Shown: one piece after another, positions 16,635 through 25,558 of the stretch
Layout of the letters: each line of letters opens with the position of its first letter
Position numbering within the stretch: position 1 is the stretch's first letter
Origin: Bdellovibrio bacteriovorus str. Tiberius
Lineage (GTDB): Bacteria; Bdellovibrionota; Bdellovibrionia; Bdellovibrionales; Bdellovibrionaceae
DNA: 64,000 bases
Assembly: GCF_000317895.1 (NCBI RefSeq)
Contig: NC_019567.1
Coordinates: 3,924,595 to 3,988,594 of the forward strand
Reading direction: 5' to 3'
Position numbers and translations under genes: made by a program
Notes under the pieces: generated by a model
What the model was told of the DNA's origin: nothing
Seen by the model: the letters and a program-made list of their open reading frames with translations, nothing else
The model's database searches: none

Positions 16635-17645
16635 TTGTCTAAAAAAGATTTTTACTCCCTTTTGAATGTTTCCCGCTCTGCCACTGCCGATGAGATCAAA
16701 AAATCTTATCGCAAGCTGGCTATGCAGTATCACCCGGATAAAAATCCCGGTGATAAAAAGGCCGAGGAAAAATTCAAGGAAATCACCGAGGCCTACGAAG
16801 TCTTGAGTGATACCAAAAAACGCGAAATGTACGACCAGTTCGGTCACGCCGGAGCCCAGGGCTTTGGCGGAGCTGGCGGCCCGTTCGGTGGTGCTGGTGG
16901 ATTCGGCGGCTTTGGTGGCGCCGGAGCCGGCGGTGCTGGAGCTGGTGCCGGTGGTGATCCGTTCCAGGACATCTTCGGTGATGTCTTTGGCGAGATCTTC
17001 GGCAATGCCCGCGGCCCGGGTGCCGGTGCCGGTGGTGCGCGCGCCCGTCGTCCCAGCAAGGGCACGGATCTGCGCTACACCCTGAATATCTCTTTTGAAG
17101 AATCCGCTTTAGGCAGCGAAAAAGTCATTAGCTTCATGCGCCAGCGCGGCGGCCGTGAAGAGCCGGCAAAATTATCCGTGAATGTTCCTGCTGGCGTGAA
17201 AGAAGGCCAGCGCCTGAAACTGGCTGGCGAAGGTGATGCTTCCGGTGGCGCGGCTGCCGGAGACCTGTATGTGATTATCAACATTCAGGAACACCCGCTG
17301 TTCAAACGAAACGAAAACGATGTGACATTGGATCTTCCGATTGTTTACACCGATGCGATTTTGGGAACCAACATCGAAGTTCCGACCCTGACGGGAAAAG
17401 CCATGATCCGTATTCCTCCGGGAACACACTCTGGGCAGACTTTCCGTCTGAAGGGCAAAGGCTTCCCGAAACTGGGTGGCTTCGGATCCGGTGACATGCT
17501 TGTGCGCGTTCTGGTGGACACTCCAAGCAGTCTAAGCAACAAACAAAAAGAACTGGTGGAAGAACTTGCCAAGACCACGGACACAAGTCCTTTGGTGAAG
17601 GCCTTCCAGGATAAAGTCGCACAACTGATGAGGACGCGTAAATGA
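16635..17645 (+). CDS. zinc-finger-less J-domain co-chaperone (DnaJ class B / CbpA-like)
   Basis: The J domain occupies residues 1-70 with HPD at 33-35. A very Gly/Ala-rich linker follows (about 75-125), then two beta-sandwich substrate-binding domains with the late [17 protein letters not shown] motif. The four CxxCxGxG zinc repeats of true DnaJ are absent, which makes this CbpA/class-B type although it is directly downstream of grpE. The start is TTG with AAGGAA about eight bases upstream; no in-frame ATG would keep the J domain whole. It overlaps the next gene by four bases (ATGA). Its DnaK partner is encoded elsewhere. Confidence 0.9.
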   Translation: MSKKDFYSLLNVSRSATADEIKKSYRKLAMQYHPDKNPGDKKAEEKFKEITEAYEVLSDTKKREMYDQFGHAGAQGFGGAGGPFGGAGGFGGFGGAGAGGAGAGAGGDPFQDIFGDVFGEIFGNARGPGAGAGGARARRPSKGTDLRYTLNISFEESALGSEKVISFMRQRGGREEPAKLSVNVPAGVKEGQRLKLAGEGDASGGAAAGDLYVIINIQEHPLFKRNENDVTLDLPIVYTDAILGTNIEVPTLTGKAMIRIPPGTHSGQTFRLKGKGFPKLGGFGSGDMLVRVLVDTPSSLSNKQKELVEELAKTTDTSPLVKAFQDKVAQLMRTRK

Positions 17646-19312
17646 AACCCTACTTTTCACTCTTGCTGACGGCCGGTCTTCTGGCTTCCTGTACGACAGT
17701 AGCCACCAAACGCGCTCCGATGAAACCTGCGGCGACCACTGCCGCCACCGGAAAAAAGCCAAAAGCCGTAGGCGGCCTTACCACGGGTAAACCTCCTGAG
17801 CAGATTGAAAGTGAAACCTTGAGTGTTCCAGGCGCACCATCAACGGATGTGCTGGGACAACTGAAATCCCTGGTGAACCAGGCTGTGCAAGCGCCCAGCA
17901 AGGCCGATCAGGAATCTTACCGTCTGAAGGCCATCGACATTGTAGAGAACAAACTCAACGAAGATCAGCTGGAAGACGTTGCCGATGAATCTGATTTTGG
18001 TTTCCTGCGCGGACATGCGATGTTCCGTCTGGGTGAAATTTCTTTGGATAAAAAAGACACCTCTGACGCTAAAAAATACTTTAACTCCGTGACGGAATTT
18101 GTTCCGGGCAGCGATCTTGCGCTGCGAGCCCAGGAAATCATCCTGCAGCTGGATTCCGCGAGAAACGTGAAATCCCAGACTGTCGGCGTGGTGCTGCCTT
18201 TAAGCGGCCGTAACGCCCCGGTGGGACAGCGTGCCCTGCGTGGCCTTGAAATGGGCTTGGGGCTGCATATTCCGGGCTCTGGCTTCCAGTTGGCCGTGAT
18301 GGACAGTGAAGGCAATCCTGATTCCGCCCGTCGCGGTGTCGAACGTCTGGTGAAAGAAGACAACGTCATTGCCATCGTGGGAAGCTTGCTTTCAAAGACC
18401 GCTCCGGCAGTTGCGGCAAAGTCTGACGAACTGGGTGTGCCGACCATCGCCCTTTCCCAGCGTTCCGGTTTGACCGAAGTGGGCCCCACAGTGTTCAGAA
18501 ACTCTCTGACCAGCGGTATGCAGGTGCGCGCCCTGGTTCGCACCGCCATGGAAGACATGGGCATGAAAAAGTTCGCGGTGCTTTACCCGAACGATCCGTA
18601 CGGTATTGAATTCACCAACATCTTCTGGGATGAAGTTTTGGCCCGTGGTGGTGAGATCACTGCGGTTCAGACCTATTCGGTGAAAGAAACAGACTTCCGT
18701 CTGGTGGTGCAGCGTCTGGTGGGAACTTACTTCGGTGAAGCCCGTCAGGATGAATTCAACATGCGTTTGAAAGAGCTTCAGACCTCTGGAAAAAAACACT
18801 CGGTTCGCCAGAGCAATCTTGAAAACGTGCTGCCACCGATCACGGACTTTGATGCGATCTTTATCCCCGACTCGGCCCGTGCGATGGGACAGATCTCGGC
18901 GATGCTGTCTTATAATGATGTGCGCGGCGTGAAGCTTTTGGGAACCAATCTTTGGAACACCAAAGACATCGCCAAACGTGCCGGGAATTTTTCGCAGAAT
19001 CTGATCTTCGTCGACAGCATGACTCCGGCGAATCAGGATCGTTCGCGTTTTGTGAACGAATACCGCAGCCTGTACAATGAACCGCCTTCCCTGATTGAAA
19101 TCCAGGCTTATGATGCTGGTCTGATCCTGCGTCAGCTGATTGCCGCCGGAGCCAGCTCCCGTGAGGAATTGGTGCAGAAACTGGGGCAGCTAAATAAGTT
19201 CCCAGGATCGCTAGGAAACCTCAGTATTAATGCTGAGCGCGAAATCGAGCGCCCGGTGACCGCCCTAACTATTGAAAAAGGCGAAGTAATTCCCCTTAAA
19301 GTCCGCAAATAG
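17642..19312 (+). CDS. LpoA/LppC-like lipoprotein with periplasmic-binding fold
   Basis: 556 aa with a lipoprotein signal peptide (lipobox LLASC), a Pro/Ala/Thr-rich linker, a helical TPR-like region (about 75-170), then a type-1 periplasmic-binding domain starting [17 protein letters not shown] (about 180) and running to the end. This architecture matches LpoA, the outer-membrane lipoprotein that activates a peptidoglycan synthase from the periplasm, and also generic Leu/Ile/Val-binding proteins. LpoA-like is favoured because of the TPR plus binding-fold order, but activation of a penicillin-binding protein is inference. It is co-translated with the J-protein gene. Confidence 0.75.
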   Translation: MKPYFSLLLTAGLLASCTTVATKRAPMKPAATTAATGKKPKAVGGLTTGKPPEQIESETLSVPGAPSTDVLGQLKSLVNQAVQAPSKADQESYRLKAIDIVENKLNEDQLEDVADESDFGFLRGHAMFRLGEISLDKKDTSDAKKYFNSVTEFVPGSDLALRAQEIILQLDSARNVKSQTVGVVLPLSGRNAPVGQRALRGLEMGLGLHIPGSGFQLAVMDSEGNPDSARRGVERLVKEDNVIAIVGSLLSKTAPAVAAKSDELGVPTIALSQRSGLTEVGPTVFRNSLTSGMQVRALVRTAMEDMGMKKFAVLYPNDPYGIEFTNIFWDEVLARGGEITAVQTYSVKETDFRLVVQRLVGTYFGEARQDEFNMRLKELQTSGKKHSVRQSNLENVLPPITDFDAIFIPDSARAMGQISAMLSYNDVRGVKLLGTNLWNTKDIAKRAGNFSQNLIFVDSMTPANQDRSRFVNEYRSLYNEPPSLIEIQAYDAGLILRQLIAAGASSREELVQKLGQLNKFPGSLGNLSINAEREIERPVTALTIEKGEVIPLKVRK

Positions 19313-19343
19313 TATCTATAAGTTAATTTAATGACGATTTTTT

Positions 19344-19416
19344 AACCCCCTTCTTGCGGTGCCCTGTCTTAGGAACACCAGCGACCAAGAAAGTCGCAAA
19401 TCTTTAGAAGGGGGTT
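19344..19416 (+). promoter_or_regulatory. structured leader of the first DksA-like gene; SD-sequestering stem
   Basis: AACCCCCTTCT (19344-19354) is perfectly complementary over 11 bases to AGAAGGGGGTT (19406-19416), which contains the Shine-Dalgarno sequence five bases before the ATG. Between the arms are two nested hairpins: GGTG/CACC with an inner CCT/AGG (19358-19379), and GCGAC/GTCGC (19381-19397). The RNA could form a three-way junction that hides the ribosome-binding site. No T-run follows, so it is not a terminator. Confidence 0.6.
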
Positions 19417-19419
19417 GTT

Positions 19420-19791
19420 ATGACAAGTCGTATTTCTGAAAACTTAGTGATGGAGTGCAGAAGAAAACTTCTAACCGCGAAACAGGATGTTTTGAATCGT
19501 TTCAGAACAGCCCAGCGCGAACTGGTCCATGCGGAGCGTGGCGGTGACGAAGCAGATCAATCTGTCGCCCACATCGAAGAACATTCTTTTTTGATATCCC
19601 AAGCACGCATGAGAAATCAACTGGTCGAGATCGAGATGGCCCTGGCACGTATCGAGCAAGGCACATTCGGTATCTGCGAAGAGACTGAGGAAGCTATCGA
19701 ATCTGAAAGGTTGCTGGCAATTCCGTGGACTCGTCTGTCCATCGAAGGCGCTGAGATGCGAGAAGCGGTAAGTCGTAAGTTTGCGCGATAA
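19420..19791 (+). CDS. DksA/TraR-family regulator lacking most zinc-finger cysteines
   Basis: 123 aa with a long N-terminal coiled coil carrying an acidic tip (DEADQS, fitting DxxDx[AS]) and the DksA C-terminal block GTFGICEETEEAIESERL. Of the four zinc cysteines only the first (about Cys86) remains; the other positions are Thr89, Ser107 and Gly110. Related zinc-independent DksA variants are known in other bacteria. The protein should bind RNA polymerase through the secondary channel and modulate transcription, possibly with ppGpp; that is inferred from the family. A second, four-cysteine paralogue lies 92 bases downstream. Confidence 0.85.
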   Translation: MTSRISENLVMECRRKLLTAKQDVLNRFRTAQRELVHAERGGDEADQSVAHIEEHSFLISQARMRNQLVEIEMALARIEQGTFGICEETEEAIESERLLAIPWTRLSIEGAEMREAVSRKFAR

Positions 19792-19829
19792 ATAATCACG
19801 CTGTGCATTTTTAGTGACAGATAATCATT

Positions 19830-19879
19830 CCCCCGTAATATGCGATCAATTTTCGGCCAAGGATCATCATATCGGGGGG
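19830..19879 (+). promoter_or_regulatory. structured leader of the second DksA-like gene; SD-sequestering stem
   Basis: CCCCCG (19830-19835) pairs with CGGGGG (19873-19878), which is the Shine-Dalgarno region of the gene starting at 19884. After a 2-base bulge ATATG (19838-19842) pairs with CATAT (19868-19872), and GAT (19844-19846) can pair with ATC (19863-19865). It has the same plan as the leader of the preceding paralogue although the sequences differ. Confidence 0.55.
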
Positions 19880-19883
19880 TGAG

Positions 19884-20264
19884 ATGAACGCAACCGAACT
19901 CACAGAGTTGACAGAGACTGAACTGCAAAATCTAAAAGAATCCTTGCTCTTCCAAAAGGGCACGATCCTCAATAAATCACATGAATTTAAAGAGGAACAA
20001 TCCAGCATGGCTGCGGTTGCGGACGAGGCGGAAGCCGCTTCTCAGGATATCTCCAATAATATTTCCATTCATCTGCACGAACGTGACCGTACAGCTTTGT
20101 ACGCGATCGAAAGAGCTTTGGGGAAAATTGCTGACGGGACATACGGCCAGTGCGAATCCTGCACGGAAATCATCAATGCACGCCGCCTGCAAGCACGACC
20201 TTTCACAGCCCTTTGTATTGACTGCATGGAAGAACAAGAAAGCCAGACTGGCCTCTTCCAATAA
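19884..20264 (+). CDS. DksA/TraR-family regulator with intact zinc finger
   Basis: 126 aa. The N-terminal half is helical (coiled-coil type) with DEAEAAS at the tip position. The C-terminal half has GTYGQCESC...CIDC, giving Cys90/Cys93 and Cys111/Cys114, a complete C4 finger. The ATG has a G-rich SD (GGGGGGTGAG) ending next to it. Whether it is the main DksA or a specialised paralogue cannot be told; the acidic tip (D..E) differs from the canonical DxxDxA. A hairpin-plus-T-run terminator follows. Confidence 0.87.
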   Translation: MNATELTELTETELQNLKESLLFQKGTILNKSHEFKEEQSSMAAVADEAEAASQDISNNISIHLHERDRTALYAIERALGKIADGTYGQCESCTEIINARRLQARPFTALCIDCMEEQESQTGLFQ

Positions 20265-20281
20265 CATTCATATTTAAACTC

Positions 20282-20324
20282 ATTGGATGAGGTCCGCTGA
20301 CATGGATGTCAGTCCAATTTTTTA
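20282..20324 (+). terminator. terminator after the second DksA-like gene
   Basis: Outer stem ATTGGA (20282-20287) / TCCAAT (20313-20318), inner stem TGACAT/ATGTCA (20298-20311), followed by TTTTTT. Confidence 0.55.
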
Positions 20325-20419
20325 AATTTATCCTCAATTGCAGTTTAGAAAAAACTGTCTCACACCGAGAAGACTCATACCAGAAACATAAATTCCCGCA
20401 TTTTACGCGGAGGAGCGGT

Positions 20420-22825
20420 ATGAGTTTTGACGATAAAGTCCTAGAAATCCCACAGACCCTTCCCATGCTACCTGTGAGAGACATCGTAGTATTCCCCTAC
20501 ATGATCATTCCTTTGTTCGTAGGCAGAGACGCTTCGATCCGCTCAGTTGAAGAAGCTTTGGCAAAAAATCGCCTGATCTTCCTGGCTTCCCAGAAAGACA
20601 TCACTGAAGAAAATCCATCTCCGGACAACATCTACACTGTTGGTACAGTGGCGATGATCATGAGAATGAGAAAACTTTCCGACGGTCGCGTGAAAATCCT
20701 TATCCAGGGTGTCGCAAAAGGCCGCGTGAAAAACTTCACCAAAACTTCCCCTTCCTTTGAAGTGGCTGTTGAAAAGATCGAAGAAACTCCGGTTCAAAAA
20801 ACCGTTGTTGAAAACGAAGCTTTGATCAGAACCGCGAAAGAGCACATCGAGCGCATCATCGCTCTGGGCCGCCCTCTTTCTCCGGACATCCTGCTGGTAT
20901 TGGATGATGTTTCTGATCCAGGTCGCATTGCTGACCTTATCGCTTCCAACCTGGGTATCAAGGTTGATGACGCACAGAAGGTTCTGGAAACTTCTGATGC
21001 TACAGAAAGACTGAAACTGGTTAACGAGATTCTGGCTGCTGAACTTGAAGTGATGCAGACTCAATCCAAAACTCGCACGGGCGCCAAGGACGACATGTCC
21101 AAATCCCAGCGCGAATACTTCCTGCGCGAGCAGATGAAGGCTATAAAGAATGAGCTTGGAGAAGGCGACTCCAAATCAGAAGAAATGGATGAGTTGCGTG
21201 AAAAGCTGGTGAACGCCGGCATGCCGACTCATGTGGAAACAGAAGCCCTGAAACAACTGGGCCGTCTGGAGCGTATGCACCCGGATGCATCTGAAGCCAC
21301 AATGGTTCGCACATACCTTGACTGGATGGCGGATCTTCCATGGAGCAAAAAATCTGAAGACCATATTGATCTTAAACGTTCCAAAGAAATTCTGGATGAA
21401 GATCACTATGAACTGGAAAAAGCCAAAGACCGCATCATGGAATTCCTTGCGGTTCGCAAGCTGAAACCAAATCTGAAAGGGCCAATCCTGTGCTTCGGCG
21501 GTCCTCCGGGTGTGGGTAAAACATCCCTGGGTAAATCCATCGCTCGTGCGATGGGCCGTGAATACTTCCGTATCGCTCTGGGCGGCGTGAAGGATGAAGC
21601 GGAAATCCGTGGTCACCGCCGCACTTATGTGGGCGCGATGCCGGGTAAAATCATCCAGGCTCTTCGTCAGGCAAAAACAAGCAATCCGGTGATCGTACTG
21701 GATGAAATTGACAAATTGGGTTCTGACTTCCGTGGTGACCCTTCTGCAGCAATGCTGGAAGTGCTGGATCCGGAACAGAACGCAACTTTCCGTGACAACT
21801 ATCTGAATGTCGACTTCGACCTTTCAAATGTGTTGTTCATCGCAACAGCCAACGTGTTGGAAAATATCCCACCAGCTTTGCGTGACCGTATGGAGATCCT
21901 GAACATTCCTGGTTACACCGAGAATGACAAACTGTTGATCACGAAAAAACATCTGATCAAGAGACAGATCGAAGCCAACGGTATCACTGAAGAAAATATC
22001 AGCTTCACTGATGAAGGTATCAAATACCTGATCGCAGGCTACACTCGCGAAGCGGGTCTTCGTAACCTGGAGCGTGAAGTGGGTTCCGTCTGCCGTAAAG
22101 TGGCTAAGATGGTGGTGATGGAAGAGGCAAAATTTGTGGAAGTAAATGCCACAACAGTTCCAGAGCTTCTGGGTCCTCCACGCTTCCAGCGTGATGACAA
22201 GTTCCATGACTCTCAAGTGGGTGTGGTACAAGGTCTTGCCTGGACACAAGCTGGTGGTGAAGTTCTTACTATCGAAGCTTTGAAAATGAAAGGTAAAGGA
22301 CATCTTGCATTGACGGGCCAGCTTGGCGACGTGATGAAAGAGTCCGCTCACGCAGCAATGTCTTACGCTCGTGCTCACCAGGAAGAACTGGGCATCCCAG
22401 AAGACTTCTTTGATAAGTACGATGTGCATGTGCACTTGCCAGCGGGTGCGATCCCGAAAGACGGTCCATCTGCAGGTATCACTCTCACGACCGCTCTTGT
22501 GAGTTTGATGACTGGCACTCCGGTTCGTCACGATATCGCGATGACTGGTGAAGTGACCTTGCAAGGACGTGTACTGCCAGTCGGCGGTATCCGTGAAAAG
22601 TGTCTTGCCGCTTTGAACCTGGGTATTACAAACATCATCATCCCGATGGCTTGCCAAAAGGATCTTGCTGATATCCCTAAAGTGTTCAAGGACAAGATCA
22701 ACTTCATCCTTGCAGAGAATCTGGATGAAGTCTTCGCAGTAGCCTTCGACAAGTCGGCTAAGGGTCAGGAGAAAAAACCTGTCGCGAAGAAAGATCCAAA
22801 GAAGACCAAAACGCTTGCGGCGTAA
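20420..22825 (+). CDS. lon: ATP-dependent protease Lon
   Basis: Cytoplasmic AAA+ serine protease for damaged and regulatory proteins. 801 aa. It has an N-terminal substrate-binding domain starting LPMLPVRDIVVFPYM, a helical linker, Walker A GPPGVGKTS at about 360-368 and Walker B VIVLDEIDKLG. The C-terminal protease domain holds the catalytic dyad Ser684 (KDGPSAG) and Lys727 (GGIREK). ATG 20420 has GGAGGAG upstream; a longer frame from 20306 is not family-like. The leader has a small CCGC/GCGG hairpin (20396-20410) touching the SD, which could give mild temperature sensitivity (speculative). Confidence 0.95.
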   Translation: MSFDDKVLEIPQTLPMLPVRDIVVFPYMIIPLFVGRDASIRSVEEALAKNRLIFLASQKDITEENPSPDNIYTVGTVAMIMRMRKLSDGRVKILIQGVAKGRVKNFTKTSPSFEVAVEKIEETPVQKTVVENEALIRTAKEHIERIIALGRPLSPDILLVLDDVSDPGRIADLIASNLGIKVDDAQKVLETSDATERLKLVNEILAAELEVMQTQSKTRTGAKDDMSKSQREYFLREQMKAIKNELGEGDSKSEEMDELREKLVNAGMPTHVETEALKQLGRLERMHPDASEATMVRTYLDWMADLPWSKKSEDHIDLKRSKEILDEDHYELEKAKDRIMEFLAVRKLKPNLKGPILCFGGPPGVGKTSLGKSIARAMGREYFRIALGGVKDEAEIRGHRRTYVGAMPGKIIQALRQAKTSNPVIVLDEIDKLGSDFRGDPSAAMLEVLDPEQNATFRDNYLNVDFDLSNVLFIATANVLENIPPALRDRMEILNIPGYTENDKLLITKKHLIKRQIEANGITEENISFTDEGIKYLIAGYTREAGLRNLEREVGSVCRKVAKMVVMEEAKFVEVNATTVPELLGPPRFQRDDKFHDSQVGVVQGLAWTQAGGEVLTIEALKMKGKGHLALTGQLGDVMKESAHAAMSYARAHQEELGIPEDFFDKYDVHVHLPAGAIPKDGPSAGITLTTALVSLMTGTPVRHDIAMTGEVTLQGRVLPVGGIREKCLAALNLGITNIIIPMACQKDLADIPKVFKDKINFILAENLDEVFAVAFDKSAKGQEKKPVAKKDPKKTKTLAA

Positions 22826-22866
22826 TCCGCAAGTGACATCGCCCCTCCCTAAAATGTGATGTTACA

Positions 22867-22900
22867 TCAGAAGGCCGGTAAACCCGGCCTTCTGTCTATT
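22867..22900 (+). terminator. terminator after lon
   Basis: AGAAGGCCGG (22869-22878) and CCGGCCTTCT (22884-22893), a perfect 10-bp stem with loop TAAAC, followed by GTCTATTT. Just upstream is the palindrome TGATGT-T-ACATCA. Downstream (22919-22937) TGTGTC/GACACA plus a CTTTTT run forms a possible second terminator. Confidence 0.75.
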
Positions 22901-22988
22901 TGGAATCACACTCGTGAATGTGTCTCGTGATGACACACTTTTTATCACGACAAGACCAGAAACAACCCCCGTGGCTTGTGCTAAACAA

Positions 22989-23009
22989 CTAACAGTCATA
23001 CCCTGTTAG
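22989..23009 (+). promoter_or_regulatory. inverted repeat abutting the start of the pilin-like operon
   Basis: CTAACAG (22989-22995) and CTGTTAG (23003-23009), a perfect 7-bp inverted repeat with a 7-base spacer, ends two bases before the ATG at 23012 where an SD would be expected. As DNA it could be an operator; as RNA a hairpin limiting translation initiation. Confidence 0.4.
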
Positions 23010-23011
23010 CA

Positions 23012-25558
23012 ATGACATTCAACCGCCTGGGTCAAAGCACCCTCCTGTTCGTAACTGTATTGTGTGCTATTGGGACTATCTTCGTCCTGAGTTCGGCTGA
23101 TATTCACAAACGCAACTACGACTATAAAACCAAAGATTACGATCAGGTGCTTTTAAACGAAGTCACAACGTCCGCTTTTTCTGTGATGGAAGCAGCCTTG
23201 CAAAGACGCATGTGGGAACCGCCACCGGACAACGCCTGCCTGAAGTCAGAGGACTTCAATGTCGAAGGCGAACTTGCCGGGGGCATGAAATGGAAAGTTT
23301 CCGCCAAGTACAATTTCACCACCAAGAACTATGAACTGATCTCGGAAGGTCAGTACCGCGATCTGAAAGCGTTCTATATCAAACGCATCAAGATTCTGGA
23401 TGTGTCAGATTATCTACTGTTCTCAAACTCCCCAAACACGATGACCTTGCGTCGTTTGTATAATGAGAAATATCCAACCGCCCTGATTGCGCGCGATCGC
23501 CGTATCTATACCAAGGGCCCTTTGCAGTTTGGTGGAAATATCCACCGACCGAACAGTCACATGAACTGGAGCGGCTCACCGGCAGGATGGCCGGGCGAAT
23601 GGGGTACGATCATTCAAGGGGACCGCATTCAGTTTGGCGGCGGCATGCACTACATTCAGTACAGTATCCCCAAACCAAATCCCGTCGGCAACAATATCGA
23701 AACGCTGCTGGCTCCTTATGCGGCTGACCTGGGGACTCCCGGTACACACCATTCGCAGTTTGGTGCCTCTTCCGTTGTGGTCACCCGTGATTACAGCAAG
23801 GCGCAGACCTTAAAACAGCAAGTGATCGACGCTACTCCAGGCCCGCTTAGCAAGGCCTCGGTGGCCAATGAAGTTTATCCGATTGCCCTGTTTGGCGGGA
23901 CACCTCCCCTGCAATCATGGTCTGCGACAGATTCCGGGACTTACTTTAACAATCCGGATCGCTACAGCATCTTTAACTATGCCTGGGGCGGCGCCAACGG
24001 CTTTGGTATTCGCATCGATGCCACCTGTATTTCCAGATCCGATGCTGGCACGACTAAAAAAATCTGTTCACACTCTGAGCACTTCCCGCGCGGCTTTGCA
24101 AAGTGGCGCCAGGATGCAGGACTTGAAGGGACTCTTTTCACCGCGGATGCAGAAGAGATTCCTTCACCAAGTTTGAACTGGGATAACATGGAAGCGCTCG
24201 AAGAAGACGCACAAGCCTGCGGCACCGTCATCAGCGCCCCCACCAGTCCTTATCAGGATTGCGATATCTGGGATCTGGAGTTTCAGAAAAAATACGCCAC
24301 CAGTTCCGGATCCAACGTCTGTGGGCAGGTTTCGACCATCGACATGAATTCTTTGGCTCTGAATAATTTCAATCCGGGCCAGCTGACCAATCCGGCCTTG
24401 AAAGAACGCCTGCTTCGTCGTGTGGTTTACACCAAAGTTCCCACCGAGATTCGCCAGACAGCCGCACAAGGTCTGATGCTGGGTTCCCTTTCAGCCAATG
24501 CGGCAAGAAAGAATTTTTCTTTGTGGGTTGTTTCCGAAGACACTCTGGCTTTGCGCGGATATCAGCAGGACAACACCTCACCACTGGATACAGATCCAGG
24601 ACGACTGCGTGAAGTCGTCTTTAATGCCGATGCCACGAACGCCGGCAAAGAGCCGCTGCCAATGGTTTTACTGTCGCCAGAACGCGTGCACTTGCTAAGT
24701 CCCCAATACGTTCCAGCCACCTATAACTATTTGCAGGGATACTGGCCCGTCGTCAGTGGACAGATTCGGCCTGTATTGCACAATTATACGGATTATATCC
24801 GCCAGGAAAACGACGGCTTCCGCTATGGGTATCGCACCTTCCGCATGGAAAATGTCAGTCTGATCACCAATGCCAATATCGACACCTCAAATCCGTTTGT
24901 GATGCGGGGTCTGTGGAGCGGGCCTGATTCCACCGACAGTCAGTTCCCTTCCAATCTGTGCATGGTTTCCATGGCGGGGCACACTTTGACTCCGGTTCCG
25001 GGGAACGACATTTTAACGACGGCCAATATCCCCCCTTATCATTCAGCGCCGAATTCTCCGATTCCGCCGCTGGGTTCAAGATACTATAATGGTGTTACGG
25101 ATCGTTTCCCAAGATCCTACTATCCTGCGATCTTCTGGGTTCAGCGGGGCGCGGGTCTTAATGCCACTCGCGAGGAATCCGATCTGGTTTTCACCGGCAT
25201 TCGCATGTACACGACGTTTGATGATTTTGTTCCATCGGGGAAAAGAAACTTGAACACTCCTCTTCACACCGTGACCGACACGCGCGGAAACTATGGAACG
25301 CAGTTTTCTCTGGCCCATAAAAACATGCAGTGGACCAGCTCTGCTTATTACAATCCCATGGCTGCAGGAACGCCCTGTCTTGTCGCCAACCTGACTCACC
25401 GAGAAGCTGCTTATTCCAGTCAGCCGGATTATTACGGCACTCAGCCGTCGGTGAACAACGGACGCTACATCTTTGTTCATGCTGATCCACCTGTGGATTA
25501 CCGCAACCTGGGCTCTATCATCGGGATTGACCAGCCTATTCTGGAGACCCGACAATAA
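23012..25558 (+). CDS. large PilX-like minor pilin / pseudopilin-type surface protein
   Basis: 848 aa. The N-terminus NRLGQSTLLFVTVLCAIGTIFVLSS is a single hydrophobic helix of the type IV pilin kind, with a possible Gly/Gln cleavage site but no Glu at +5, as in PilX/GspK-like proteins. The rest is a long hydrophilic exported region rich in Asn, Ser, Pro and aromatic residues with several cysteines; no known domain is recognised. It sits directly before two short proteins with typical prepilin signals, which supports a minor-pilin cluster. The size is several times that of ordinary PilX. The ATG has no clear SD and is preceded by an inverted repeat. Confidence 0.65.
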   Translation: MTFNRLGQSTLLFVTVLCAIGTIFVLSSADIHKRNYDYKTKDYDQVLLNEVTTSAFSVMEAALQRRMWEPPPDNACLKSEDFNVEGELAGGMKWKVSAKYNFTTKNYELISEGQYRDLKAFYIKRIKILDVSDYLLFSNSPNTMTLRRLYNEKYPTALIARDRRIYTKGPLQFGGNIHRPNSHMNWSGSPAGWPGEWGTIIQGDRIQFGGGMHYIQYSIPKPNPVGNNIETLLAPYAADLGTPGTHHSQFGASSVVVTRDYSKAQTLKQQVIDATPGPLSKASVANEVYPIALFGGTPPLQSWSATDSGTYFNNPDRYSIFNYAWGGANGFGIRIDATCISRSDAGTTKKICSHSEHFPRGFAKWRQDAGLEGTLFTADAEEIPSPSLNWDNMEALEEDAQACGTVISAPTSPYQDCDIWDLEFQKKYATSSGSNVCGQVSTIDMNSLALNNFNPGQLTNPALKERLLRRVVYTKVPTEIRQTAAQGLMLGSLSANAARKNFSLWVVSEDTLALRGYQQDNTSPLDTDPGRLREVVFNADATNAGKEPLPMVLLSPERVHLLSPQYVPATYNYLQGYWPVVSGQIRPVLHNYTDYIRQENDGFRYGYRTFRMENVSLITNANIDTSNPFVMRGLWSGPDSTDSQFPSNLCMVSMAGHTLTPVPGNDILTTANIPPYHSAPNSPIPPLGSRYYNGVTDRFPRSYYPAIFWVQRGAGLNATREESDLVFTGIRMYTTFDDFVPSGKRNLNTPLHTVTDTRGNYGTQFSLAHKNMQWTSSAYYNPMAAGTPCLVANLTHREAAYSSQPDYYGTQPSVNNGRYIFVHADPPVDYRNLGSIIGIDQPILETRQ

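Noticed and set aside
16855..17050. Tandem Gly/Ala-coding GC-rich repeats that look like a minisatellite
   Set aside because: They encode the Gly/Ala-rich linker of the J-protein, in frame and without exact repeat units.
22919..22950. Competing hairpins (TGTGTC/GACACA versus TCGTGAT/ATCACGA) suggesting a riboswitch before the pilin operon
   Set aside because: Both are short and lie just after the lon terminator; no aptamer-like conserved core is recognisable, so they are noted only as a possible second terminator.
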